From Kitasatospora sp052076145 (GTDB lineage: Bacteria > Actinomycetota > Actinomycetes > Streptomycetales > Streptomycetaceae): a stretch of 64,000 nt of DNA. The stretch spans positions 3,844,001 through 3,908,000 of the forward strand of contig NZ_CP197246.1 of assembly GCF_052076145.1 (NCBI RefSeq), given 5' to 3'. The notes under the pieces were generated by a model, which saw nothing but the letters and a program-made list of their open reading frames with translations, did no database searches and was not told where the DNA came from. Position numbers and translations under genes: made by a program. Positions 1-7,977 of this stretch are shown piece after piece (positions within the stretch are counted from its first letter, which is position 1; each line of letters starts with the position of its first letter).

Positions 1-273
1 CTCAAGGAATCCGACCGGATCGCCGCCGTCGCGGGCAACCTCCGCGCGCTCGGCATCCGGGTCGAGGACGGTCCGGACCGGATCACCGTCCACCCCGGCA
101 CCCCCGTGGCGGCGACCATCGCCTGCCACCGGGACCACCGCATCGCCATGGCCTTCTCGGTGCTCGGGCTGCGCGTGCCCGGCATCACGCTCGACGACCC
201 GAAGTGCGTGGGGAAGACCTTCCCCGGCTTCCACGAGGAGCTCCACCGCCTCTTCGGTCCGCAGGCGAGCTGA
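1..273 (+). CDS. aroA: 3-phosphoshikimate 1-carboxyvinyltransferase (EPSP synthase), C-terminal part
   Basis: Open from the first base; the last 90 residues and the stop are present. The visible part has the LKESDR motif and the DHRIAMAF motif of EPSP synthases, plus the terminal VGKTFPGF segment that closes the C-terminal domain. The family joins shikimate-3-phosphate and PEP in the shikimate pathway. The next gene, an FAD hydroxylase, begins 49 nt downstream on the same strand with no terminator between, so they may be co-transcribed. That setting would be odd for a housekeeping aroA, so this may be a pathway-specific copy; the missing 5' part prevents judging that. Confidence 0.85.
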   Translation, partial: LKESDRIAAVAGNLRALGIRVEDGPDRITVHPGTPVAATIACHRDHRIAMAFSVLGLRVPGITLDDPKCVGKTFPGFHEELHRLFGPQAS

Positions 274-322
274 GTACCCACCCCCCGCTACGCACGACTC
301 TCACGAGGAAGAAGAGCCAAAG

Positions 323-1558
323 ATGGCCAAGATTCTCATCGCCGGTGGCGGTATCGGCGGGCTGGCGACAGCGCTCAGCGTCTCCCGGCAGGGCCACGAG
401 GTCGTCGTGCTGGAGAGCCGCGACACCTTCACCGAGCTCGGTGCGGGCATCCAGCTCGGCCCCAACGCGTTCAACGCGCTCGACCAGCTCGGCGTCGGCG
501 ACGAGGTCCGCGAGCGGGCCGTGCACATCGACGAGCTGCGCTTCATGGACGGCACGACCAGCGAGAAGGTCACCGCCATGCCGCTCACCGGCGAGTACCG
601 GGAGCGCTTCGGCAACCCGTACGCCGTCGTCCACCGGATCGACGTGTACGCGCCGCTGCTGGAGGCCTGCCGCGCCTCCGACATGATCGAGCTGCGCACC
701 GGCACCCAGCTGCTCAGCTACAGCCAGGACGCGATGGGCGTCACCGTGCACCTGGCCTCCGGCGAGGACGTGCAGGGCTCGGCGCTGATCGGCGCCGACG
801 GCATCAACTCCTTCGTCCGCAAGCAGCTGGTCGGCGACGGCTTCCCGCAGGTGTCCGGCCACACCATCTACCGTTCGGTCATCCCGATGGAGAAGGTGCC
901 GGAGGAGCTGCGCTGGAACACCGTCACCCTCTGGGCCGGCCCGAAGTGGCACTTCGTCCACTACCCGATCGGCAGCGGGAAGTACTTCAACCTCGCCGCC
1001 ACCCGCGACGACGGCGCGACGGAGGCCGTGATCGGCAAGTCCGTCGAGAAGGACTTCGTGCTGAACGAGTTCCCGATGCTCGGCGAGATCCCGCGCCAGC
1101 TGCTGGAGCTCGGCGAGGACTGGAAGGCCTGGGTGCTCTGCGACCGCGACCCGATCGACACCTGGACGGACGGCAAGGTCGTGCTGATCGGCGACGCCGC
1201 CCACCCGATGCTCCAGTACGCCGCCCAGGGCGCCTGCCAGGCACTGGAGGACGCGGTGGTGCTCGGCGAGCTGATCGGCGGCTGCGAGCTCGACTTCGCC
1301 CAGCGCTTCGAGAAGTTCAACGCCGAGCGGCGGGAGCGCACCGGCGCCATCCAGCTGCTCGCCCGTGAGATGGGCCGTCAGCTCTACCACCCCGTCGGCG
1401 ACGCCGCCAAGGCCCGCAACGAGATGCTGGCCGGCTTCACCGCCGAGCAGCTCCACGACAAGGTCGAGTGGCTGCACGGCGCCACCGTCTTCGCCGAGTC
1501 CGGTGCCGAGTCCTCGACGCCGATGGTGGCCAACTCCACGGCTGCCGCTGCCCGCTGA
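323..1558 (+). CDS. FAD-dependent aromatic monooxygenase (salicylate / 3-hydroxybenzoate hydroxylase type)
   Basis: 411 residues, the usual size of single-component aromatic hydroxylases. The N-terminus has the dinucleotide-binding GGGIGGLATAL motif (residues 8-18). Around residue 155 there is IGADGINS, the DG motif, and near residue 285 VVLIGDAAHPM, the second FAD/NAD(P)H motif. These flavoproteins hydroxylate phenolic acids using NAD(P)H and O2. Start chosen at the ATG preceded by a purine-rich GAGGAAGAAG. It follows the EPSP synthase by 49 nt and is followed by a strong hairpin, so it may be the last gene of that unit. Substrate is not determinable; the neighbours (quinol reductase type, FMN monooxygenase) suggest an aromatic or quinol compound. 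Confidence 0.85.
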   Translation: MAKILIAGGGIGGLATALSVSRQGHEVVVLESRDTFTELGAGIQLGPNAFNALDQLGVGDEVRERAVHIDELRFMDGTTSEKVTAMPLTGEYRERFGNPYAVVHRIDVYAPLLEACRASDMIELRTGTQLLSYSQDAMGVTVHLASGEDVQGSALIGADGINSFVRKQLVGDGFPQVSGHTIYRSVIPMEKVPEELRWNTVTLWAGPKWHFVHYPIGSGKYFNLAATRDDGATEAVIGKSVEKDFVLNEFPMLGEIPRQLLELGEDWKAWVLCDRDPIDTWTDGKVVLIGDAAHPMLQYAAQGACQALEDAVVLGELIGGCELDFAQRFEKFNAERRERTGAIQLLAREMGRQLYHPVGDAAKARNEMLAGFTAEQLHDKVEWLHGATVFAESGAESSTPMVANSTAAAAR

Positions 1559-1570
1559 CCGTCCGCTGGA

Positions 1571-1616
1571 CGAACACCGGCCCCGCTGAGGTGACGCAGT
1601 GCGGGGCCGGTGTTCG
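1571..1616. terminator. Intrinsic terminator-like hairpin
   Basis: A perfect 16-bp stem (left arm 1571-1586, right arm 1601-1616) with a 14-nt loop lies 12 nt after the monooxygenase stop. It probably ends the aroA-monooxygenase transcript and separates it from the luciferase-like gene. Confidence 0.75.
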
Positions 1617-1703
1617 CGCACGGAATTCCCCACGACTCAGGATGTTGTCCAAGGAGTTCCGGTGAGCGGCCGGCCGACCAAGCTACGGAGATGAGTGGAC
1701 ACC

Positions 1704-2795
1704 ATGCAGTTCGGGATCTTCACGGTCGGAGACCTCACCGCGGACCCGCTGACGGGCCGCCCGCCGACCGAGCGCGAGCGGATCAAGAACACCGTCGCGA
1801 TCGCCCTCAAGGCCGAGGAGATCGGCCTCGACGTCTTCGCGACCGGCGAGCACCACAACCCGCCGTTCGTCCCGTCCTCGCCGACCACCCTGCTCGGCTA
1901 CATCGCCGCGCAGACCGAGCGGATCATCCTCTCCACCTCCACCACGCTGATCACCACCAACGACCCGGTGAAGATCGCCGAGGACTTCGCGACCCTCCAG
2001 CAGCTCTCCGACGGCCGCGTCGACCTGATGCTCGGCCGTGGCAACACCGGCCCGGTCTACCCCTGGTTCGGCCAGGACATCCGCCAGGGCATCCCGCTCG
2101 CGATCGAGAACTACGCACTGCTGCACCAGCTCTGGCGCGAGACCAACGTCAACTGGCAGGGCCGCTTCCGCACCCCGCTGCAGGGCTTCACCGCCGTGCC
2201 GCGCCCGCTCGACGGCGTGCCGCCGTTCGTCTGGCACGGCTCGATCCGCAGCCCCGAGATCGCCGAGCAGGCCGCGTACTACGGCGACGGCTTCTTCGCC
2301 AACCACATCTTCTGGCCCAAGGAGCACTTCCAGAAGCTGATCGAGCTCTACCGCACCCGGTACGCGCACTACGGCCACGGCACCCCCGAGCAGGCCGTCG
2401 TCGGCCTCGGCGGGCAGATCTTCATGCGGCCCAACTCCCAGGACGCGATCCGCGAGTTCCGCCCCTACTTCGACAACGCCCCGGTCTACAAGGGCGGCCC
2501 GTCGCTGGAGGAGACCATGGAGCAGACGCCGATCTCGGTCGGCAGCCCGCAGGAGATCATCGACAAGACGCTGAGCTTCCGCGAGACCTTCGGCGACTAC
2601 CAGCGCCAGCTGTTCCTGGTCGACAGCGGCGGCCTCCCGGTGAAGACCGTGCTGGAGCAGCTCGACATCCTCGGCGAGGACGTCCTGCCGGTGCTCCGCA
2701 AGGAGTTCGCCAACGGCCGCCCGGCCACCGTGCCGTCCGGGCCGGTGCACCCCGCCCAGGCCGACGCCATCGCCGCCGCTGCTGCCGGCCGCTGA
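1704..2795 (+). CDS. Luciferase-like FMN-dependent monooxygenase (CE1758-type)
   Basis: 363 residues. The start MQFGIFTVGD and the segments ATGEHHNPPF (about residue 50), STSTTLITTNDPV and LGRGNTGPVYPW are typical of the TIM-barrel LLM class, which uses reduced FMN supplied by a partner. The ATG at 1704 gives the canonical N-terminus; a GTG at 1695 is closer to the GGAG at 1687-1690 and would add three residues. The FMN reductase gene follows after 17 nt, the arrangement of CE1758/CE1759-type two-component systems, so the pair almost certainly works together: the reductase makes FMNH2 and this enzyme oxygenates an unknown substrate. Confidence 0.85.
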   Translation: MQFGIFTVGDLTADPLTGRPPTERERIKNTVAIALKAEEIGLDVFATGEHHNPPFVPSSPTTLLGYIAAQTERIILSTSTTLITTNDPVKIAEDFATLQQLSDGRVDLMLGRGNTGPVYPWFGQDIRQGIPLAIENYALLHQLWRETNVNWQGRFRTPLQGFTAVPRPLDGVPPFVWHGSIRSPEIAEQAAYYGDGFFANHIFWPKEHFQKLIELYRTRYAHYGHGTPEQAVVGLGGQIFMRPNSQDAIREFRPYFDNAPVYKGGPSLEETMEQTPISVGSPQEIIDKTLSFRETFGDYQRQLFLVDSGGLPVKTVLEQLDILGEDVLPVLRKEFANGRPATVPSGPVHPAQADAIAAAAAGR

Positions 2796-2812
2796 ATCCA
2801 GGAGGACCGGAG

Positions 2813-3421
2813 ATGCCCAAGCTCGTCGTCGTCAGTGCAGGCCTGAGCCAGCCCTCGTCCACCCGCCTGCTGGCGGATCGGCTGGCCGCCGAGACCGACC
2901 GCCAACTCCCGTGCGACATCAAGGTCGTGGAGCTGCGCGAGGTCGCCGGCGACATCACCAACAACCTGCTGACGGGCTACCCGAGCCCGACGCTGCGCGC
3001 CGAGATCGAGGCCGTCACCGAGGCCGACGCGCTGATCGTCGTCACCCCGGTCTTCTCCGCCTCCTACAGCGGGCTCTTCAAGTCCTTCTTCGACGTGCTC
3101 GACAACACCGCGCTGGCGGGCAAGCCGGTGCTGATCGCCGCGACCGGCGGCTCGGCCCGTCACTCGCTCGCCCTGGAGTACGCCCTGCGGCCGCTCTTCG
3201 CCTACCTGCGCGCGCAGATCGTGCCGACGGCCGTCTTCGCGGCCTCCGAGGACTGGGGCACGGCCGGTGGCACCGACGCCCTCAGCTCCCGCGTCACCCG
3301 CGCGGCGGGCGAGCTGGCCGAGCTGCTCGGCAAGGCCCCCGAGCGGGTCGAGCGGATCGACGAGCTGATCCCGTTCGAGCAGCAGCTCGCCGCGTTGCGG
3401 CCGCGCCCGGCCGGCGCCTGA
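2813..3421 (+). CDS. NAD(P)H-dependent FMN reductase (CE1759-type)
   Basis: 202 residues with a flavodoxin-like fold: an N-terminal VVVSAGLSQPSSTRLLAD phosphate-binding loop (about residues 4-21), a VVTPVFSASYSGLFKSFFD segment around residues 75-93 that contacts the flavin, and a LAGKPVLIAATGG strand. An excellent ribosome site (GGAGG, 2801-2805) sits 7 nt before the ATG. It is 17 nt behind the LLM monooxygenase and 21 nt ahead of the quinol-reductase-like gene, so the three form one operon. Role inferred: supply of FMNH2 to the upstream enzyme. Confidence 0.85.
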   Translation: MPKLVVVSAGLSQPSSTRLLADRLAAETDRQLPCDIKVVELREVAGDITNNLLTGYPSPTLRAEIEAVTEADALIVVTPVFSASYSGLFKSFFDVLDNTALAGKPVLIAATGGSARHSLALEYALRPLFAYLRAQIVPTAVFAASEDWGTAGGTDALSSRVTRAAGELAELLGKAPERVERIDELIPFEQQLAALRPRPAGA

Positions 3422-3442
3422 GAACCAGTGGGAAGAAGGATC

Positions 3443-4402
3443 ATGAGCGCCGAGCAGACCCAGCAGACTGCGCCTCGCGAACACGTCCGGGTGCCGCAGC
3501 ACTTCACCGCCCGGATCACGGCCGACGGCCGGGACGGCTGGCCGGTGGAGGCCGGGCGCTACCGCCTGGTCGCCAGCTGGGCCTGCCCCTGGGCGCACCG
3601 GGTGATCCTTACCCGCAGCCTGATGGGGCTGGAGGAGGCGATCCCGCTCGCCATCACCGACTCCGCCCAGGAGATGATCGACGGCGAGTACCACTGGGTC
3701 TTCTCCGAGGAGAACGGCAACCCCGGCGGCAAGGACGAGGTACTCGGCATCCACGCCCTGCGCGAGGCCTACCTCCGCGCCGAGCCCGACTACACCGGCG
3801 GCGTCAGCGTCCCCGCCCTGGTCGACGTCGCCAGCGGCAAGCTGGTGAGCAACGACTTCGAGCGGCTCACCCTCGACCTCAACACGGAGTGGAAGGCCCT
3901 GCACCGCGAGGGCGCCCCCGACATCTACCCCGAGCCGCTGCGCGAGGAGATCGACGCGGTCGGCCGGGAGATCTACCAGGACGTCAACGTCGGCGTCTAC
4001 CGGGCCGGTTTCGCCAAGACCCAGGCCACGTACGACCGCGCCGTCACCGCGCTGTTCGCCAGGCTCGACGCCCTGGAGGAGCGGCTCACCACCCGCCGCT
4101 ACCTGGTCGGCGACCAGATCACCGAGGCCGACATCCGCCTCTGGCCGACGCTGATCCGGTTCGACATGGTCTACCACGGCCACTTCAAGTGCAACATCCG
4201 CCAGATCCGCGAGTACCCGGCCCTCTGGGGATACATCCGCGACCTCTACCAGACCCCTGGCTTCGCGGAGACGGTCAACTTCGATCACATCCGCCGCCAC
4301 TACTACTACACCCACGACATGGTGAACCCCACGCGCATCGTCGCCCACGGCCCCGACCCGGCCCTCTTCCGCACCCCGCACGGCCGCGAAGCCCTCAGCT
4401 GA
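3443..4402 (+). CDS. Glutathionyl-/mycothiolyl-hydroquinone reductase family protein (GST superfamily)
   Basis: 319 residues, matching the YqjG/EcmA/PcpF class. The WACPWAHR motif carries the catalytic Cys (about residue 48); VSNDFERLT follows in the thioredoxin-fold domain, and the all-helical GST C-domain has YLVGDQITEADIRLWPTL. The family reductively removes a thiol adduct from a hydroquinone. Actinomycetes use mycothiol in place of glutathione, so a mycothiolyl-hydroquinone is the likelier substrate (inference). ATG 3443 is chosen because GGAAGAAGGA ends 2 nt before it; a GTG at 3428 is less likely. It is co-directional with the FMN system and fits a quinol-forming oxidative route. Confidence 0.85.
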   Translation: MSAEQTQQTAPREHVRVPQHFTARITADGRDGWPVEAGRYRLVASWACPWAHRVILTRSLMGLEEAIPLAITDSAQEMIDGEYHWVFSEENGNPGGKDEVLGIHALREAYLRAEPDYTGGVSVPALVDVASGKLVSNDFERLTLDLNTEWKALHREGAPDIYPEPLREEIDAVGREIYQDVNVGVYRAGFAKTQATYDRAVTALFARLDALEERLTTRRYLVGDQITEADIRLWPTLIRFDMVYHGHFKCNIRQIREYPALWGYIRDLYQTPGFAETVNFDHIRRHYYYTHDMVNPTRIVAHGPDPALFRTPHGREALS

Positions 4403-4445
4403 CGCTCTGGCGAGCCCCCAGCTGCACGGACTGGGGCGTTAACCC

Positions 4446-4525
4446 CCAGGGGCGCGGGGAACTGCGCGAATCCGGGAGTAACGGTCCGGTGCCTTCCGAA
4501 CTCGCGCAGTTCCCCGCGCCCCTGG
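4446..4525. repeat. Streptomyces-type intergenic hairpin repeat, complete copy 1
   Basis: Two perfectly complementary 24-nt arms (4446-4469 and 4502-4525) around a 32-nt centre. The arm core GCGCGGGGAACTGCGCGA also occurs at 42635-42704 (complete) and 50541-50559 (one arm). It lies between two co-directional genes and can act as a terminator; the recurrence marks it as a dispersed repeat. Confidence 0.85.
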
Positions 4526-4587
4526 TTCGTGCGGGGCGGGCCTACGCTGGTTGGCGGAGGCATAGCAGCGCGAGAGCGGAGGCCGTA

Positions 4588-5952
4588 GTGACCGACCTGG
4601 TGGATCGACTCCTGCGAGAGCTGCCTGCGGCGGCCGTGGTCACGGACCCTGACGTGCTGGCGAGTTACCGCTACGACATGGCGGGCTTCTGTGCGGCGGG
4701 CGAGCCCGCCGTGCTCGTGCTGCCGGAGAGCGTCGAGCAGGTGCAGCACGTGCTCCGCACGGCCACCGAACTCCGCGTGCCGGTGGTGCCGCAGGGAGCC
4801 AGGACGGGCCTCTCCGGCGCCGCCAACGCGGTCGACGGCTGCATCCTGCTCAGCCTGCTCAAGCTGAACCGCATCCTGGAGATCGACCCGGTCAACCGGA
4901 TCGCCGTCGTCCAACCCGGGGTGCTCAACGCCGAGTTGTCGCGGGCCGTGGCCGAGCACGGGCTGGCCTACCCGCCCGACCCGTCGAGCTGGGAGTCCTG
5001 CACGATCGGCGGCAACATCGGCACCGGCGCGGGCGGGCTCTGCTGCGTCAAGTACGGGGTCACCAGCGAGTACGTGCTCGGCCTCGAAGTGGTGCTCGCC
5101 GACGGCCAGTTGATCAGCACCGGCCGCCGCACGGCGAAGGGTGTCGCGGGCTACGACCTGACCCGGCTGCTGGTCGGCTCGGAGGGCACCCTCGGGGTGG
5201 TCGTCGAGGCCGTCCTCGCCCTGCGTCCGGCCCCTGAACCGCAGTTGGCGCTGGCGGCGGAGTTCCCGAGCGCGGATGCGGCCTGTGAGGCGGTCTGCGA
5301 GGTGATGGCCGGCGGGTTCACGCCCTCGCTGATGGAGCTGATGGACGGCACCACCGTGCGGGCGGTGAACGCGATGGCCCGGATGGGGCTGCCCGAGTCG
5401 ACCCGGGCGCTGCTGCTGGTCGCCTTCGACGGGCCGGGGCAGGTGGCCGAGATCGCGGCGGTGGCCGAGCTCTGCCGGGCGGCCGGGGCGTCCGAGGTGG
5501 TGCCCGCCGAGAATCAGGCCGAGTCCGAACTCCTGCTCCAGGCACGCCGGTTGTCGCTCCCCGCGCTGGACAGGCTGGGCACCACGATGATCGACGACGT
5601 TGCGGTGCCGCGCTCCCGGATGGCCGAGATGCTGCGCGGCGTCGCTGAGATCGCCGACCGGTACGCCCTCACCATCGGCGTGGTCAGCCACGCGGGCGAC
5701 GGCAACACCCACCCGGTGGTGGTCTTCGACGCCGCGGACCCGGCGGAGACCGAGCGCGCGAAGGTCTCGTTCGACGAGATCATGGCCCTCGGTCTGCGGC
5801 TCGGCGGCACGATCACCGGCGAGCACGGGGTGGGCCTGCTCAAGCGCGACTGGCTGGCCCGCGAGCTCGGCCCGGTCGGTCTGGAGCTCCAGCGGCGGGT
5901 GAAGGCCGCTTTCGACCCTCTCGGCATCCTCAACCCGGGCAAGACGCTCTAA
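4588..5952 (+). CDS. FAD-binding oxidoreductase, glycolate oxidase GlcD / D-lactate dehydrogenase-like
   Basis: 454 residues from a GTG preceded by GAGCGGAGG. N-terminal PCMH-type FAD domain: VVPQGARTGLSGAANA (about residue 70), GGNIGTGAGGLCCVKYG (about 146) and GSEGTLGVVVEAVL. The C-terminal FAD-oxidase domain has VVSHAGDGNTHP and ITGEHGVGLLKRDWL, the conserved His-rich active-site segments, and ends with DPLGILNPGKTL, typical of the GlcD family. Such enzymes oxidise 2-hydroxy acids with FAD. No GlcE/GlcF partner is visible. Separated from the upstream operon by the hairpin repeat, so probably its own unit. A longer upstream reading frame exists in phase but has no support as coding. Confidence 0.9.
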   Translation: MTDLVDRLLRELPAAAVVTDPDVLASYRYDMAGFCAAGEPAVLVLPESVEQVQHVLRTATELRVPVVPQGARTGLSGAANAVDGCILLSLLKLNRILEIDPVNRIAVVQPGVLNAELSRAVAEHGLAYPPDPSSWESCTIGGNIGTGAGGLCCVKYGVTSEYVLGLEVVLADGQLISTGRRTAKGVAGYDLTRLLVGSEGTLGVVVEAVLALRPAPEPQLALAAEFPSADAACEAVCEVMAGGFTPSLMELMDGTTVRAVNAMARMGLPESTRALLLVAFDGPGQVAEIAAVAELCRAAGASEVVPAENQAESELLLQARRLSLPALDRLGTTMIDDVAVPRSRMAEMLRGVAEIADRYALTIGVVSHAGDGNTHPVVVFDAADPAETERAKVSFDEIMALGLRLGGTITGEHGVGLLKRDWLARELGPVGLELQRRVKAAFDPLGILNPGKTL

Positions 5953-6318
5953 GCGCTGCCTGGGGGCGCGTCGTTCGGCGAGTGCGCCGGGGTGGCGCGC
6001 AGCTGCTCGGCCTGCCGCGTCGCACGCCGTCGGGCGCGGGCCGCCCGGCTCCGGCCGTCCGGGGGAACCCCCAGGTGGTCGGCGGTGTGTCTGCCCACGA
6101 ACCCGTCCTCCTCCGAGTATGCGTACGGGCCGGAAAGTCACGCTAACGGGCGAAAAGGAGATCAACTGCTGGCGGTCCGCCGAGCCGGTGCGCAAGTCTG
6201 TGTCTCGGCGTCGCAGCCCGCAGGGGTTCGTCTGGCCGCGAACTCCCGCTAACAGCAAGTGAATTAAGAACGAACTGACGCACAGCTCTGACGGGCTGTC
6301 AGCTCTCTGGAGGCACTC
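5953..6318. other. Gene-free interval upstream of a small secreted protein
   Basis: No convincing gene. The last 70 bases are less GC-rich than the surroundings (around 6241-6280) and contain a short CTGAC/GTCAG hairpin at about 6288-6302 just before the ribosome site GGAGG at 6308-6312, so promoter and leader of the next gene probably lie here. No clear -35/-10 pair was found. Confidence 0.4.
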
Positions 6319-6648
6319 ATGGCTCGCACTCGCACCTCTCGACTGGTCGGCCTGCTGGTCGCCGCGCCGCTCGCCGCCGGCCTGCTGATCGCGGGGGCCG
6401 GCGCTGCCGCCGCCGACAACGGCGCGCTGGCCGGTGACGGATCGAACAGCAGCGTCGTCTCCAACCACGACAGCGGCAACATCTTCGGCTCGGTCTCGGG
6501 CAACTACAACGCCACCCAGCAGACGGCCACAGGCTCCGGTGCCTCCAACCAGAACAACAACTTCCAGGTCGACCACAACTCGGGCTTCGTCTTCAACGAC
6601 CAGTCCAACCGCGACATCCACTTCGTCTTCGCGCCCGTCTTCCACTGA
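6319..6648 (+). CDS. Small secreted protein of unknown function
   Basis: 109 residues. Residues 1-33 are a clear Sec signal peptide (basic start, a long Ala/Leu/Gly hydrophobic core, cleavage near AAAADN). The mature part of about 75 residues is rich in Asn, Gly, Ser and Gln, with no Cys, and has short polar repeats such as NHDSGNIFGSVSGNYN and VDHNSGFVFNDQSN, ending in the hydrophobic FVFAPVFH. This composition recalls small cell-wall or aerial-surface proteins, but it lacks chaplin and rodlin signatures, so no function is assigned. Strong ribosome site GGAGG 6 nt before the ATG. Confidence 0.7.
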   Translation: MARTRTSRLVGLLVAAPLAAGLLIAGAGAAAADNGALAGDGSNSSVVSNHDSGNIFGSVSGNYNATQQTATGSGASNQNNNFQVDHNSGFVFNDQSNRDIHFVFAPVFH

Positions 6649-6820
6649 CCGCCGACGGCTCGCGGACGTCCGACTGACAGCGGGGGCGCTGTCGGCGCGC
6701 CGCGGGTGCCGGTCCGGGTGAGCTGAGCACCCCGGACCGTACGGCGCCCGTGGCCCGGAGACGGACCGACGACCGAACAGCAGGCCGGGAGTGGGAAGGG
6801 TCACCTCCTCCAGGCACGAT

Positions 6821-6846
6821 GGGCGGGGCCGCATGCGGCCCCGCCC
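6821..6846. terminator. Palindromic terminator between convergent genes
   Basis: A perfect 26-nt GC palindrome with CATG at its centre. It lies between the secreted-protein gene (+) and the EamA gene (-), so it can serve both convergent transcripts. Confidence 0.7.
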
Positions 6847-6874
6847 ATCAGCACATCCCTTACAGGAACAGCCG

Positions 6875-7852
6875 CTACCGCCGCGCCGTCAGCGTTGCGC
6901 CCACGCTCGCCGCGACCACGCAGGCGATGCCCGCCAGCTGCGCCACCCCGAGCAGCTGGCCGAGCACCACCAGCCCGACCAGCGCGCTGACCGCGGGTTC
7001 GAGGCTGACCAGGACGCTGAAGACCCGCTGCGGCATCCGTCGCAGCGCCGTCATCTCCAGCAGGTAGGGGAGCACCGGCAGCAGCAGCGCCACCCCGGCG
7101 ACGCCGAGCAGCAGCAGCCCGGGGTGGTCGGCCGTGGCCAGCCCGTGCCAGGCCCGGCCGAGGCCGAACGGGGCGAGCGCGACGGCGGCGATGGTGAACG
7201 ACACCGCCAGGCCCTCGAAGCCCTCGAAGGCGGCGCCGACCTTCTCGGTGAAGAGGATGTACCCGGCGTAGCAGGCGGCCGCCCCGAAGGCGTAGGCCAG
7301 CCCGACCGGGTCCAGCGCCCCGCCGCCCGAACCGCCGCCCGCGCCTCCGCCGGAGCCGGAGCCCCCGAGCAGGGTGAGCAGGGCGACCCCGCCCCCGGCG
7401 AGCAGCGCCCAGAGCAGGTGGCCGGCCCGCCGGGAGAGCGCGAGCGCGACACCGAGCGGGCCGAGGAACTCGATGGTGGCGGCGGTGCCCATGGGCAGCC
7501 GGTCGACGGCCCCGGCGAAGAGCAGGGTCATCCCGGCGGAGGCCAGGCCGAGCAGCACGGCCGAGCCGAGATCCCGTCGGCTGCGGCCGCGCAGCCGGGG
7601 GCGGGTGAAGGCGAGCAGGAGGGCGGCGGCGACGGTGATCCGCAGGAAGGTCGCGCCGGTCACGCCGAGCGGGCCGAAGAGCGGCTGGGAGAGTGCGATG
7701 CCGAGTTGGACGGCGAACATGGCCGCCACACAGAGAAGCGGCGCCGGGATGGTCCCCAGGCGCCGCAGCTGGTCCGAGACGCCGGAGGATCTCCCCGGGG
7801 GTGCTCCGGGGGTGCTGACGATCGGCTCGCAGGAGTCGGCAGTGGTGGGCAT
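6875..7852 (-). CDS. EamA/DMT-superfamily transporter (RhtA-like exporter)
   Basis: 325 residues with about ten hydrophobic segments in two EamA repeats. The first repeat starts at PLLCVAAMFAVQLGIALSQP and the second follows a Gly/Ser-rich loop (about residues 168-188). The signature TAATIEFLGPLGVAL (about residue 133) is typical of RhtA, the threonine/homoserine exporter branch, and VFSVLVSLEPAVSALVG of the last repeat likewise. Predicted inner-membrane exporter of amino acids or other small metabolites; the substrate is unknown. Transcribed divergently from the DUF1906 gene. Confidence 0.85.
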   Translation of the reverse strand: MPTTADSCEPIVSTPGAPPGRSSGVSDQLRRLGTIPAPLLCVAAMFAVQLGIALSQPLFGPLGVTGATFLRITVAAALLLAFTRPRLRGRSRRDLGSAVLLGLASAGMTLLFAGAVDRLPMGTAATIEFLGPLGVALALSRRAGHLLWALLAGGGVALLTLLGGSGSGGGAGGGSGGGALDPVGLAYAFGAAACYAGYILFTEKVGAAFEGFEGLAVSFTIAAVALAPFGLGRAWHGLATADHPGLLLLGVAGVALLLPVLPYLLEMTALRRMPQRVFSVLVSLEPAVSALVGLVVLGQLLGVAQLAGIACVVAASVGATLTARR

Positions 7853-7977
7853 GCTGCCGAGTCTGCGGTCAGGAGCGTTCCTGGTGCAAGCCCGTTACCA
7901 GGATCCGGGCGAGGGTCGGAGGGGTACGGCCGGGCGGGTGAAACGCGCGGTCCGTCCGGCGCGCCGCAACCGCTCAT

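Noticed and set aside
185..1633. Minus-strand ORF of 482 codons opposite the FAD monooxygenase
   Set aside because: Shadow of the real gene in a high-GC genome; the protein is low-complexity Ala/Gly/Val/Leu with no domain and the opposite strand has clear motifs. The same applies to the 1061-codon plus-strand ORF opposite the PAS protein and to other long antisense frames.
1610..3421. 603-codon plus-strand ORF spanning the luciferase-like gene and the FMN reductase
   Set aside because: Its first 400 codons are an out-of-frame read of the luciferase-like gene; only its last part is the FMN reductase, which has its own ATG and ribosome site at 2813.
2911..4587. In-phase 5' extension of the GlcD-like gene
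   Set aside because: The extension overlaps the FMN reductase and GST genes in another frame and crosses the hairpin repeat. The GTG at 4588 has a good ribosome site and gives the normal family N-terminus.
5992..6252. 86-codon ORF upstream of the small secreted protein
   Set aside because: Its residue mix is that of an out-of-frame read, there is no ribosome site, and base composition falls towards a promoter region.
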